Shown here in pieces: positions 44,493-53,743 of a DNA stretch of 64,000 nucleotides. The DNA comes from Bryobacteraceae bacterium (GTDB taxonomy: Bacteria; Acidobacteriota; Terriglobia; Bryobacterales; Bryobacteraceae): positions 62,001-126,000 of the forward strand of contig JAICJH010000005.1 of the NCBI GenBank assembly GCA_025928545.1, in the 5' to 3' direction. A model generated the notes under the pieces. It did no database searches and was not told the DNA's origin. It was given only the letters and a program-made list of their open reading frames with translations. The translations under genes were made by a program, and so were the position numbers. Positions within the stretch are counted from its first letter, which is position 1, and each line of letters starts with the position of its first letter.

Positions 44493-46256
44493 TTACCGGC
44501 CAGGTATCGACTCCGGGCCCACCGGCGCAGGAGAATACACTCCCCCGGCGCAACCGGCGCCGCAACGATTGTTGCTGTAGTGGATTTGGGAATTCTGACC
44601 GGAAACCCCGCTGGAGTCCTGAATACCGTACGAGAGCGAATTGCCTTCGTCGTTTTCAAACAGGTTGTCGATGATGTCAAGGTCGCGAGTGGATTTCCCG
44701 GTGATAATCAGCCCGGGGCGTGTTCCCCCTTGTTCCGCGGTATTGCAGTTGCGGCATAGATTGCCCCGAAATGAACCATGATGTATGTCGTTCAAAGTGT
44801 AGCCGCCGTTCGCAGCAGAGTTGCAGGTGTTATTGCTCATGTCAAGTCCGACGACTCCCCCGGCGATAGGACATTGATTGACACCGCCCGCGACGTGCGT
44901 ATTTTTAATCGAGATATCCGTTCCATACGTATCGTCGCGCGAACCTGCGATGAGAATAGAGTACCCACTATTGCTATCGACAATAGTCAGCCCGTTGATA
45001 CTTGCCCGGCTGCAGGGCAGTTTCAGGATGGTTCCCCCCGGCTCCGGAATCTGGAGGGTTGTCGCCAGACAAATCATCGCGCCCTGCTGACCATTGAAAT
45101 TGCTTATCAGATTCGATCCGATTGTCCAGTCGGAAACTCCCTCAAGAAAAATCGCGTTATAACTGTTGGCCCCTCCGCATTGTTTAGAAACGATGCAGCC
45201 CTGATCGGCAACTCCATTAAAAGTATTACCTTCAATCGTGGCGTATGCGTGCGGCATCTGAACCAGGGACAAATTGCTCCGGTCGAAAACGTTTCCCGTG
45301 ATCGAAATGTTCGAGAGGAAAAAGCTCAATCCGGCCCCGATAGGCGTATCGATGAATATATTGCCGTGGATATTAAAGTTGTAGCCATAAATGGGATCGG
45401 TCGTCGTTCCGCCCGAGGCGAAGGACAATCCAAACCACCAGTTCCTGTAAAATGTGCTGTTCGTGACCGTGGCATTTTGGCACGGTTGGCACTGTATTCC
45501 CACCGCCGAAGCATTGGCCCAGTAGGTTCTTTCCGCAAGGAAACTTCCGGAGCCGGAAGCGGCGAAAATGGCGCCGGAAAACCTCTCCGCGCCTCCTGTA
45601 ACCATGTCAAAACCCATGTCCCGGATCTCTATCGAGGCAGCATCCTTGACCGTTATCATGGTGGCCGGGTTATCGTGTTGACAGGAAGGGTGACGGCGAT
45701 ACGTTGTCTCGCGCATCCCCGCGCCGTAGATGGTCAGCGGTCCTCGGTTTGTAACGGTCGAGGCGCAACCGAGATATATCCCCGCCGGCCAATACAGAGG
45801 CTTGGCCGATGCCATCGCTGCTGTTACGGCGCCCTGAACCGCAGTGCTGTTTTCGGTAGAGTTGTCCCCGCGCACACCGAACCACTGGATATAAAGAAGC
45901 TCGGCGCCCGTAGCCAGAATGGCTCCCCCACCGGAAATGTCAAAAATTTGGATCGCGCCGGCTGTGATCGTTCCCGAAAGCGTTACCGTTTGCCCGTTGC
46001 CGGCTTGCAGCATTCCGGTTCCTGGAAACGTCAAATTGCAGCCATAGTTCGAGTTCGAAAGCGATTTCCAGACGCGCGTCACAACGAGTGTGCCCGAACC
46101 CGCAGCAGTACAGGCGGCGGCGAAGGTTGGATAATCAGTGTCGTAGATATATCCTGCCAGGTTCTGACCTGACGATACAGATCCTTGGAACCAGATCAGA
46201 ACTGAGAACACCCAGCCAAACTGTTTTATATATTTCAGAATTTCGGGTGGCTTCAT
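44493..46256 (-). CDS. Secreted right-handed beta-helix protein (pectate lyase 3-like)
   Basis: A 587-residue protein with an N-terminal hydrophobic signal (FGWVFSVLIWFQGSVSSGQ). The beta-helix begins at IQWFGVRGDNSTENSTAVQGAV, the usual pectate-lyase-3 entry motif, and continues with ITVKDAASIEIRDMGFD and many Asn-ladder rungs (NATVTNSTFYRNWW, ISITGNVFDRS, IDIIDNLFEND-like turns). No catalytic residues can be assigned. It lies against the direction of the surrounding polysaccharide genes and may process or bind the exported polymer. It also resembles phage tailspike folds, but no phage genes are near. Confidence 0.72.
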   Translation of the reverse strand: MKPPEILKYIKQFGWVFSVLIWFQGSVSSGQNLAGYIYDTDYPTFAAACTAAGSGTLVVTRVWKSLSNSNYGCNLTFPGTGMLQAGNGQTVTLSGTITAGAIQIFDISGGGAILATGAELLYIQWFGVRGDNSTENSTAVQGAVTAAMASAKPLYWPAGIYLGCASTVTNRGPLTIYGAGMRETTYRRHPSCQHDNPATMITVKDAASIEIRDMGFDMVTGGAERFSGAIFAASGSGSFLAERTYWANASAVGIQCQPCQNATVTNSTFYRNWWFGLSFASGGTTTDPIYGYNFNIHGNIFIDTPIGAGLSFFLSNISITGNVFDRSNLSLVQMPHAYATIEGNTFNGVADQGCIVSKQCGGANSYNAIFLEGVSDWTIGSNLISNFNGQQGAMICLATTLQIPEPGGTILKLPCSRASINGLTIVDSNSGYSILIAGSRDDTYGTDISIKNTHVAGGVNQCPIAGGVVGLDMSNNTCNSAANGGYTLNDIHHGSFRGNLCRNCNTAEQGGTRPGLIITGKSTRDLDIIDNLFENDEGNSLSYGIQDSSGVSGQNSQIHYSNNRCGAGCAGGVYSPAPVGPESIPGR

Positions 46257-46397
46257 ATTCTCATTCTATCCGCGATTAAATTGTTGACTTGTCGGCGATG
46301 AACATGACCCTGGGGCTATGATTCCGGACGGTGAGCTGGTCAGTACGACGAATATTGCGAATCAAATGGAAGCCTGGACATTCGGCCGAAACCGCAG

Positions 46398-47795
46398 ATG
46401 ACCAGCCACCTGGCTATCGAGAGCCCGCCAGTCCCCGATAATCTCGTTAGACGTTTCGTCGTCGGCGGAGCTTGGAATCTCCTCGGGAATGCAGCCCCGC
46501 AGATTCTGAATCTCGGCGCACAAATCACCATATCGAGAATGCTGGGGAAGACTCACTTCGGACAGATCGGCGTTATCTACGGCACGCTTCTGACCTGCGG
46601 GACATTTGCCGGTCTGGGTCTTAGTCTGACCGCCACCAAACACGTCGCGGAGTTTCACCTCGCGGACCAGAAGCGCACGGGACGAATCATATTTCTGACA
46701 TCGCTCATCACCTGGATCGTCGCGGGCCTCGTCACGCTGGCGGTAGCCGTCGCTGCTCCGTGGGTCGCGCAAGTCATTCTAAAGGAGCCTTCGCTCGTCT
46801 TGTCACTGCGAGTGGGCTCTCCCTTAATCCTGCTGACAGCTCTTGGTTCGCTCCAGTTGGGTGTCCTTTCGGGTTTCGAAGCGTTCCGGGCAGTCGCAGG
46901 TCTGAACGTAGCTCGAGGGTTCTTATCGTTGCCGTTTCTCCTGCTGGGCGCTTGGTGGGGAGGAACAACAGGGGTACTGGCCGCATATGTAGCCATTGCA
47001 GCCATTGTATGGATTGTCAGTCAATGGATGATATCGCAAAAGGCAAGGGATTTTCACGTATGGTCCGGATACTCCGACCTGATGGCTGAGATTCCGCTGC
47101 TATGGAGGTTTTCAGTTCCAGCCTTCTTGAGTTCTCTCCTATGGCCGATCTCTATGTGGTTGACGAATCTGTTTGTCATCAGATTGCCAGAGGGATACCA
47201 AAAGGTGGGCGAACTCAACGCTGTCAGGCAACTTCAGCAGGCAGTAAACGTCATTCCGGTCGCCTTGAACGGGGCCGTTATGCCGATTCTGACCTCGGTG
47301 TTGACGAACACGCCAAGGGATAAGGACCGAGCGTTGCGCTTCACAAACAATTTGTCGTTCGTCGCAATTCTTCCCGTCACGATTGCCTTGATGCTTGGAG
47401 CGCCCTGGATCATGAAGCTTTACGGAAGGGGGTTCTCGGATGGCTGGCCTATCTTGGTACTGATGATTGGCGCAATCGGCGTGAATCTGCTCAATTCGCC
47501 CGCTGGAACACTCGTTCTCGCGAAGGGCGCCATGATGGCGAGTCTCGTTAACAGCGTTCTCAGTTCTCTTTTCCTGGTTGTCGTACTGTACTTCACGATC
47601 TCGCGCTGGGAACTTTACAGCGTGAGTTACACGACTCTGACATGTAGCCTTCTTTCTACGGTGGGCATCGTGGTTTACGCCGTATATAGGTTGGGATTCC
47701 CGGCTCCAGTGGGTAAAGTAATTATTGCGTCGGCGGGCGCCCTGACAGGAGTCACGGCTGCGCTGCCATGGCTGCTTCGATCGGTACTGAGGTAG
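46398..47795 (+). CDS. wzx: Oligosaccharide flippase (Wzx-like)
   Basis: A 465-residue integral membrane protein with about 12-14 hydrophobic segments, belonging to the polysaccharide transporter (PST/MATE-like) family: FVVGGAWNLLGNAAPQILNLGAQITISRMLG at the N-terminus is spread over the first ~35 residues typical of Wzx. It should flip lipid-linked repeat units across the inner membrane. It is the first plus-strand gene after the divergent 141-base region. A Wzy-like polymerase is encoded later in the cluster, supporting a Wzx/Wzy pathway. Confidence 0.87.
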   Translation: MTSHLAIESPPVPDNLVRRFVVGGAWNLLGNAAPQILNLGAQITISRMLGKTHFGQIGVIYGTLLTCGTFAGLGLSLTATKHVAEFHLADQKRTGRIIFLTSLITWIVAGLVTLAVAVAAPWVAQVILKEPSLVLSLRVGSPLILLTALGSLQLGVLSGFEAFRAVAGLNVARGFLSLPFLLLGAWWGGTTGVLAAYVAIAAIVWIVSQWMISQKARDFHVWSGYSDLMAEIPLLWRFSVPAFLSSLLWPISMWLTNLFVIRLPEGYQKVGELNAVRQLQQAVNVIPVALNGAVMPILTSVLTNTPRDKDRALRFTNNLSFVAILPVTIALMLGAPWIMKLYGRGFSDGWPILVLMIGAIGVNLLNSPAGTLVLAKGAMMASLVNSVLSSLFLVVVLYFTISRWELYSVSYTTLTCSLLSTVGIVVYAVYRLGFPAPVGKVIIASAGALTGVTAALPWLLRSVLR

Positions 47796-47812
47796 GTTTC
47801 AGAGGTTTTCCA

Positions 47813-48421
47813 ATGTTCAGCGCGGCCATTTTCGACTTCGACGGGACCCTTGCTGACACCATGGATCTGCATTATCAGGCCTACCGGGATGTATTTTCGG
47901 CCAAGGGATGGGAACTGAACCGGGACACGTTTTACGCGGCGATCGGTGACAAGGCCCAGGTGACAATTCCGCGAATAGCGCAACGCGCGCTGAGTCCTGC
48001 GGAGATCCACGAGATTCATATCCGCAAGAAGGCAAGAGTGGAGGAACTGTTTCTGGCCGCCCCGGTACCAGTCCTGTCACCGGCTTTGCTAATGCTGCTT
48101 CTCGCCAGGAAAGTTCCTATGGCGCTTGCGTCTTCGGGATCAAGGCCGGGAATCGATATTTTACTCAAACGCATGAATTGGCACGGACACTTTTCCGCAA
48201 TCGTTACCGGCGAAGATGTTACCCACGGCAAACCCCATCCCGAAATCTATTTGTTGGCGGCGGAGCGCCTGTTGGTCTCGTCGGACTCCTGCCTTGTCTT
48301 TGAGGACACGGATGCTGGCGTTAGTTCCGCTCGCGCTGCGGGCATGATTGCTATTGACGTCCGCAAGCCGCTGAACGTGCCCGTGTTGGGTGAGGCATTG
48401 GGGAATGGCCGAGCGATTTAA
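47813..48421 (+). CDS. HAD-superfamily phosphatase/phosphoglucomutase-like
   Basis: A 202-residue protein with all HAD motifs: FDFDGTLAD (nucleophile Asp), ASSGS, GKPHPEIY and FEDTDAG, in the beta-phosphoglucomutase-like subgroup. ATG 47813, after an AGAGG-type site, is preferred to a start inside the flippase gene. It could dephosphorylate or isomerise a sugar phosphate for the next two enzymes, a kinase-like protein and a nucleotidyltransferase. The stop overlaps the next gene. Confidence 0.87.
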   Translation: MFSAAIFDFDGTLADTMDLHYQAYRDVFSAKGWELNRDTFYAAIGDKAQVTIPRIAQRALSPAEIHEIHIRKKARVEELFLAAPVPVLSPALLMLLLARKVPMALASSGSRPGIDILLKRMNWHGHFSAIVTGEDVTHGKPHPEIYLLAAERLLVSSDSCLVFEDTDAGVSSARAAGMIAIDVRKPLNVPVLGEALGNGRAI

Positions 48422-49310
48422 ACCTCTCACGGGCTACTCCGGAGCGCAACTCCTCATTGCTGCAACTCCAGGACGAGTTCCATTCGTTCGAAAATTCGCC
48501 GCCACGCCGCAACACAATGCTCGATTACGGCTTCAGATGGAGCGGCAGGCATATTTTGGATCTCTGGATGATCGGCCGTTTCTGGTTCCGGCAGTACTCA
48601 ATGAAGGTATGAGCGGAGATCGGTTTTATTTCGACATGGAGTTCGTGGAGGCAGTCCATGGGGCTTATTTTCTGGCTGTCGATACCGTTCCTATGATACG
48701 TAAGTTCTGCGCAAACTGCCGCGAATCGATCAAATATCTTTCGCAGGGAGATTCAATTCTCGCGGAACCGGATGCGCGACTCGATTTGCTTGCATCAAAG
48801 CTGGAGCGTCTTATTGCAGGCGCCGCGGGCCTCACACCGGAGGCCGGCGACCGGATCCTGACCGCGCTCGCTGAGCTAATCAGACAAGGGGCTCTGCGGT
48901 TACGCAGGACTTCGCTCTATCACGGTGATTTTACGCTCGAAAATATGCTGGTGAACAGAGACGGCGAAATCGTATTACTCGATTTTCTGGATTCGCCGTT
49001 GCCTCATTACTGGCAGGACATTTCCAAGCTCCACATAGATCTCGAATCTCACTGGTATTCGCGACGGCATCGGAGGATCTCGGAGTGGGTGGTGAATTAT
49101 CTGCGCGAAGAAATCATAGCGCTCGCGGCGCGACTGGACCCGCTCTACGCCGAGTTTCACCATCTCCTGGTAGCAACCAATCTGTTGCGGGTATTGCCAT
49201 ACGCTCGAAATGACCCCGACCGTGACTTTCTGGTGTTTGCCATTGAGCACCATGCCTCCCGAATCGCTCCGCAGCACCGTGCCCTGCGCAGCGCGCCAGT
49301 TGCCGTTTAA
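48405..49310 (+). CDS. Phosphotransferase of the aminoglycoside/choline kinase fold
   Basis: A 301-residue kinase-like protein. It has YHGDFTLENMLVN (catalytic Asp and Asn of the APH/choline kinase fold) and IVLLDFLDSP (the metal-binding Asp). In polysaccharide clusters such proteins phosphorylate a sugar, choline or similar precursor, which a nucleotidyltransferase then activates; that gene is next. The ATG at 48405 overlaps the HAD gene by 17 bases. A GTG at 48390 is also in frame. Confidence 0.82.
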   Translation: MAERFKPLTGYSGAQLLIAATPGRVPFVRKFAATPQHNARLRLQMERQAYFGSLDDRPFLVPAVLNEGMSGDRFYFDMEFVEAVHGAYFLAVDTVPMIRKFCANCRESIKYLSQGDSILAEPDARLDLLASKLERLIAGAAGLTPEAGDRILTALAELIRQGALRLRRTSLYHGDFTLENMLVNRDGEIVLLDFLDSPLPHYWQDISKLHIDLESHWYSRRHRRISEWVVNYLREEIIALAARLDPLYAEFHHLLVATNLLRVLPYARNDPDRDFLVFAIEHHASRIAPQHRALRSAPVAV

Positions 49311-49331
49311 TTAACGAATCGGCTCATCCAA

Positions 49332-50384
49332 ATGAAAATAATCGTACCCTGTTGCGGCAGATCATCCCGCTACCCTAACCAGCCTCCGAAATGGCTCTTG
49401 CCTGCATGGGACGGAAATCCGATGATTCACTGGGCGGTCTCCGGCCTCAATCTCGGCAACGCAGAGCTTGTGATCACGATCCTTAAGGAGCACGAGGAGA
49501 AATTCCAGGTTTCTGCGGGTATCGCAAAACTGTTTGGCGGGCGAGCAAGGCTGGTCGTCTTGGAAACTCCAACCGGCAGCCAGTCGGAAACGGTCGCAAA
49601 AACCCTCGATCAGCTTCAATACGATGGCCCATTCCTGATCAAGGATTCTGACAATACATTTGAGATAGGCACGCTCCAGCGAGACTACAATTACGTCTGC
49701 GTCGACTCGCTGAACAACTTCGACGAAATCAATCCCAGGAATAAGAGCTACGTGGCTTCCGATCATACGGGCCTGATTAATAACATTCGGGAGAAGAGCG
49801 TTATCTCCGATACATTCAGTGTCGGCGGCTACTTCTTTCGGAGTGCGCAAGTCTTCCTGGATGCGTATGCGGCCCTGAGAAACCAGCCGGAATCGCCGAA
49901 GCGCGAAATCTATGTGTCGGATATCATAGGACATTTGTTAGTGCGTGGCGTTTCCTTTTACGCCGAAAAGGTCAACCATTATCATGACTGGGGAACGATT
50001 CACGAATGGAGAAAGTTCCTGCATGACAATGCCGCGGTTTTTGTGGCGCTCGACGGTTTTGTCTTCGAGCGAGGCTATCGCTATTTTGAGCCTAAGTTCG
50101 AGAACGTAAAACCGCACGCCGGGGTGTTGCAGGCTTTGATAAAGCTGGCTGCCGACGGCAATTCGATTGTTTATCTCAGCGTCCGCGATGCCGCTGAATC
50201 GGAAATAACCCACCGGCAGATTCGGGAAGCCGGCTTGCCTGAAGGAACAATCGTATTCGGATGCCCGAGCGCCCGCTGGAAATTCCTGACGGCACCCCAT
50301 CCGGTCCTGCCCTTCGCCACTTTCGCGGCCCTCGAACTTAGCCCCGATGATCCTGAAATCTGCGAGAAGATTGCGTCTGTCTGA
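49332..50384 (+). CDS. Sugar-phosphate nucleotidyltransferase with degenerate HAD domain
   Basis: A 350-residue two-domain protein. Residues 1-225 are an NTP transferase: IIVPCCGRSSRYP with PKWLLP (phosphate/nucleotide loop), FLIKDSDNTFE (metal-binding Asp) and VGGYFFRSAQVF. Residues about 233-345 look like a HAD phosphatase (VALDGFVFE, VYLSVRDAAE, TIVFGCPSARWKFL), but the nucleophile Asp of DxDG is Ala239, and the C-terminal acidic motif is gone, so this half is probably inactive or regulatory. It should activate the phosphorylated precursor with CTP or another NTP. Confidence 0.8.
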   Translation: MKIIVPCCGRSSRYPNQPPKWLLPAWDGNPMIHWAVSGLNLGNAELVITILKEHEEKFQVSAGIAKLFGGRARLVVLETPTGSQSETVAKTLDQLQYDGPFLIKDSDNTFEIGTLQRDYNYVCVDSLNNFDEINPRNKSYVASDHTGLINNIREKSVISDTFSVGGYFFRSAQVFLDAYAALRNQPESPKREIYVSDIIGHLLVRGVSFYAEKVNHYHDWGTIHEWRKFLHDNAAVFVALDGFVFERGYRYFEPKFENVKPHAGVLQALIKLAADGNSIVYLSVRDAAESEITHRQIREAGLPEGTIVFGCPSARWKFLTAPHPVLPFATFAALELSPDDPEICEKIASV

Positions 50385-50426
50385 AAACGCTGTGTTCCCT
50401 GAATCGACGCTTTGCCCGCGCAATAT

Positions 50427-51449
50427 ATGATCCCGCCCGTAAATACCCTGGATTCTGACCTTTCCATAGTCTTCCAGGGCCCCGTCTTCGGTAAAAAGGG
50501 CGATACTGAGAAGAAGCGACTCACCAGAAATTCTCTGCTGAGTGCCCGGAGGTGGTTTCCACGCGCCGAGCTGATTTTGTCGACCTGGGATAACTACGGG
50601 GCAGATGAATATACGGGCGATCTTGAATTCGATCATTTGGTGCTTAATAAGGATCCGGGATCTGGCCTGCGAAAGGATTCACCGCCGACTTATCACAATG
50701 TGAACCGGCAGATCGTGAGCAGTCTCAATGGCCTGAAGAAAGCGTCCCGCCGCCTGGCCGTGAAGGCCAGGAGCGATATGGTATTCCAGCACGCGGGCAT
50801 GCTGGAATACTTTGGCCGCTTTCCGGCCTTCGACGAACAATATCGAGTCTTCAGCGAGCGTGTCTGCGTGTCCCAAAGAACGACGATTAATCCGCGCAGA
50901 TTATTTCCGATGCCTTATCATGTCTGTGACTGGTTCTTCTTTGGGCTGACCACTGATCTGCTGGATCTGTTCGGGATACCGTTGTTCCCCGAACCGCTCT
51001 ACACGCGGTGGTACGAAACCCATCCTAAGCCGGCAAATGATTTTGAGCCGCAGAACTACTGCCGGTACATGGCCGAGGATTACATCTGGTCGGAGTTCCT
51101 TAAGAAACATAAGTCCATCCGGCATGAGTATTACTCGCACACTTCCAGCGAAATTATCAATGAATCGGAGCGTTACCTGGCCAACAATGCAATTGTGCTC
51201 TCCAGTTCGCAACTAGGCGTCATTTCACAAAAGTACCAAGCCTGGGCCGCACCGCACTTGTTGAAATGTTACACATTCCGGGAATGGGAACACCTCTACA
51301 ATACCTACTCGGGCGGCTCGCAACGCGCCCGAGTTGACTGGGACTTAATCCACTACCGGATTGCACACCCCCTATACAGGATTTTCGAAGCCTGCCTGCA
51401 GCCATTGAAGCCCGTCGTCAGGCCCCTTCTGCGGCGCCTCCGCGCCTGA
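50427..51449 (+). CDS. WavE-family polysaccharide biosynthesis protein
   Basis: A 340-residue protein. The N-terminal pattern LSIVFQGPVF, RNSLLSARRWFPRAELILSTW, LVLNKDPG, NRQIVSSLNGL and AVKARSDMVF matches the WavE lipopolysaccharide synthesis family, which has a GT-A-like fold. ATG 50427 is preferred; an in-frame TTG lies 15 bases earlier. WavE proteins are often found with kinase/nucleotidyltransferase cassettes and may transfer the activated group. Exact reaction unknown. Confidence 0.8.
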   Translation: MIPPVNTLDSDLSIVFQGPVFGKKGDTEKKRLTRNSLLSARRWFPRAELILSTWDNYGADEYTGDLEFDHLVLNKDPGSGLRKDSPPTYHNVNRQIVSSLNGLKKASRRLAVKARSDMVFQHAGMLEYFGRFPAFDEQYRVFSERVCVSQRTTINPRRLFPMPYHVCDWFFFGLTTDLLDLFGIPLFPEPLYTRWYETHPKPANDFEPQNYCRYMAEDYIWSEFLKKHKSIRHEYYSHTSSEIINESERYLANNAIVLSSSQLGVISQKYQAWAAPHLLKCYTFREWEHLYNTYSGGSQRARVDWDLIHYRIAHPLYRIFEACLQPLKPVVRPLLRRLRA

Positions 51450-51488
51450 CCCGACTTCGCAGCCCTTTGCCGGGACAAACGAATCAAA

Positions 51489-52691
51489 ATGAGAATTGTC
51501 ATACCAACCGAAAACTTCCTGTATTACATGGGCACCAAAGATGCGATTTTTGGTGGCGCCGAGACCCTCCTCATGGAGATTTGCCGACTGCTGGTCGCCG
51601 ACGGCCATGATGTCACGGTCCTCCAGTTGGGAACGGAGTATAAGACCTTTGAGCACGAAGGAATCAAGGTCAGGCAAGTCAAAGCGCCTACATTACGCCT
51701 CATCCAGAAACTCGGCTTTCTGCGGCGTTGGTTCTGGGCAGGAATTTGCGTTTGGCGACACATCGACAAAGACGCGGACTGGGTGCATTTCCACTATCAC
51801 TATATGGCCTTCCCGTGGGCCGGACGACTCCGTTGCCGAAAAACCGGGATGAATCACGGCGTCGACTGGAACGTCCCCTGGGTTTACGAAAGCCTATCTC
51901 GGCGGAACATTCGGGATCGGTTCTCATTCGTGTGCCTGAAATTGGTAACCAGGTTCACCGTCCGAACACTCGACCAGTTGATCACAAATGATTACTTCTT
52001 CACGCATTACACCACTCATCGCCATCCTCAATTGCTGAAGAAGTTCTCCTACATTCCCAACTTCACATATACCGATCTTTTTCGCCCTGATGTGGTGCCT
52101 TCCTCGAAACTCCGCGAACAGTTCCCCGGCTGCAAACTGATTCTACTTCCGAAGATGGCCAGCCGGGATCGCGGGACCGACATCATTTATGAATGTCTCC
52201 TTAGACTGAATCGCCCCGATCTGCGTCTCATCATTACCGGAACGAGCGGCGGTGTCCCGCAATTTGTCAAACTGGCGCGCGACATGGGACTGGAGGATAA
52301 AGTACACTTCACAGGCCATGTGGATTTTAAATCCGAACTGCCGGGAATCTATGCGGCCGCTGACATCGTTGTGATACCAAGCCCCTGCCGGGAAGCCACA
52401 GCCATTGCGATGCTGGAAGGTATGGCAATGGGGAAACCAATGATCGTCGCCAATATCGGCGGCCTCACTGAGGTTGCGAAGGATCGCTATAACTGTCTGG
52501 TCCGGCATGCCAATACGGAAGATTTCAGTCAGGCGATTCAGGAACTTCTCGACGATCAGGAACTCGCTGGAAAACTGGGGGCGAACGCCCATCGATTTAT
52601 TAATGGTGCTTTCACGAAGGAAATCTGGGATGCGCGCATTCGCGATTTCTTTCATCCCCGTCACATTCATGCCGACCACCAACAGCGCTGA
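51489..52691 (+). CDS. Glycosyltransferase family 4
   Basis: A 400-residue GT-B glycosyltransferase. The N-terminal domain has a Gly-rich acceptor loop region (KDAIFGGAETLLMEI); the C-terminal domain has LLPKMASRDRGTDI, FTGHVDFKSELPGIYAAADIVVIPS and the E-X7-E motif EATAIAMLE followed by GMAMGKPMIVANIGGLTE. It should retain anomeric configuration, using an NDP-sugar on a lipid-linked acceptor at the cytoplasmic face. Donor unknown. Confidence 0.88.
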   Translation: MRIVIPTENFLYYMGTKDAIFGGAETLLMEICRLLVADGHDVTVLQLGTEYKTFEHEGIKVRQVKAPTLRLIQKLGFLRRWFWAGICVWRHIDKDADWVHFHYHYMAFPWAGRLRCRKTGMNHGVDWNVPWVYESLSRRNIRDRFSFVCLKLVTRFTVRTLDQLITNDYFFTHYTTHRHPQLLKKFSYIPNFTYTDLFRPDVVPSSKLREQFPGCKLILLPKMASRDRGTDIIYECLLRLNRPDLRLIITGTSGGVPQFVKLARDMGLEDKVHFTGHVDFKSELPGIYAAADIVVIPSPCREATAIAMLEGMAMGKPMIVANIGGLTEVAKDRYNCLVRHANTEDFSQAIQELLDDQELAGKLGANAHRFINGAFTKEIWDARIRDFFHPRHIHADHQQR

Positions 52692-52736
52692 CGCCGTGGC
52701 AAGATTCTCATTCTGAACCGCTGACCCAATCGCCCG

Positions 52737-53720
52737 ATGTCCACCAGATCAGTTGCAGTCACTGTCATCACTCGGAATCGCCCGGATAGTCTGGAGTACT
52801 GTCTGACTTGCGTCATGCTTCAGTCTCACCCGGCCAATGAAGTGATAGTGATCGATAGTTCCACAGATACGCGATCACGTGAATTGGTACTGGCGCGTTT
52901 CCCGTATGTACGATACTTCCATATAACAGCGCCACTGGGTTCTCAGCCAAGACTGAGAAACCTGGCCCTTCGGAACGCCGAATCCGACATTATTGCCGCA
53001 ATTGATGACGACGGTTATCCCCGGCCGGAGTGGCTTTCCGAAATTCTCCGGTGTTACGAATCCGGCGTAGGCGCGGTCGGGGGACGGATCCTTCAAGGTT
53101 CCGTGGACGAAGGCAGGAATCAGCAGCGTCCCGTTGTCGGAACAATTTCGCCTGCTGGCGGAGCGATGGCTAATTTTAATGCCGTCTGGCCGGAACCGTT
53201 CGAGGTGGATCATTTGCAGGGTACAAACATGAGCTTCCGCAGGGATCTTCTGATCGAAGCAGGCGGATGGGACCTGGCGCTGGAAAGCGGGTACGCGGCG
53301 TATGAAGACACCGAAACATGCCTTCGAATCAAGCGCCTCGGTTATAAAGTCTTGTATGCCCCGGCTGCGATCGTGCAACATGGACTGGAACCCCGGCAAG
53401 GCGGCTTCACCCGCGATTTCGGAGTTTCGGTTCCCCTCGCCTATTCGGTATCTCGTAACGCTGTTTACACCATTCTGAGGAGCTACCGGTTGACGCCTCG
53501 CGTTGTCCTCGGTGCAGGAATCCTCGCGCCGGCGTTGAATGTTGCCAGGTCGATTCTTCCGAGGAATGCTGCCACAGGACGACGTACTCTCTCGGTTTCG
53601 ATCCTCCGGCTTCGCACAGCGTCTGCCATAATCGCCGGACATCTTTCCGGTCTGGTTTGTCTCATCAGGGCTAGAAAGACGAATCTCCTGCCGCGCTTGC
53701 TGCCCGGCGGGCAGGCCTAG
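52737..53720 (+). CDS. Glycosyltransferase family 2
   Basis: A 327-residue GT-A glycosyltransferase. It begins with VTVITRNRPDSLEYCL, has the nucleotide/metal region AIDDDGYPRPEW (DxD) and the acceptor motif LQGTNMSFRRDLLIEAGGWD, YEDTETCLRIKRLGYK. The last ~70 residues contain hydrophobic helices, suggesting membrane association. It should invert anomeric configuration when adding its sugar to the repeat unit. Sugar specificity cannot be told. Confidence 0.88.
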   Translation: MSTRSVAVTVITRNRPDSLEYCLTCVMLQSHPANEVIVIDSSTDTRSRELVLARFPYVRYFHITAPLGSQPRLRNLALRNAESDIIAAIDDDGYPRPEWLSEILRCYESGVGAVGGRILQGSVDEGRNQQRPVVGTISPAGGAMANFNAVWPEPFEVDHLQGTNMSFRRDLLIEAGGWDLALESGYAAYEDTETCLRIKRLGYKVLYAPAAIVQHGLEPRQGGFTRDFGVSVPLAYSVSRNAVYTILRSYRLTPRVVLGAGILAPALNVARSILPRNAATGRRTLSVSILRLRTASAIIAGHLSGLVCLIRARKTNLLPRLLPGGQA

Positions 53721-53743
53721 TAGTATCTCGGCAGCCGAATACC

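Noticed and set aside
44778-46172. 464-codon plus-strand frame opposite the second beta-helix protein
   Set aside because: The minus strand gives a signal peptide and beta-helix rungs; the plus frame lacks any domain pattern.
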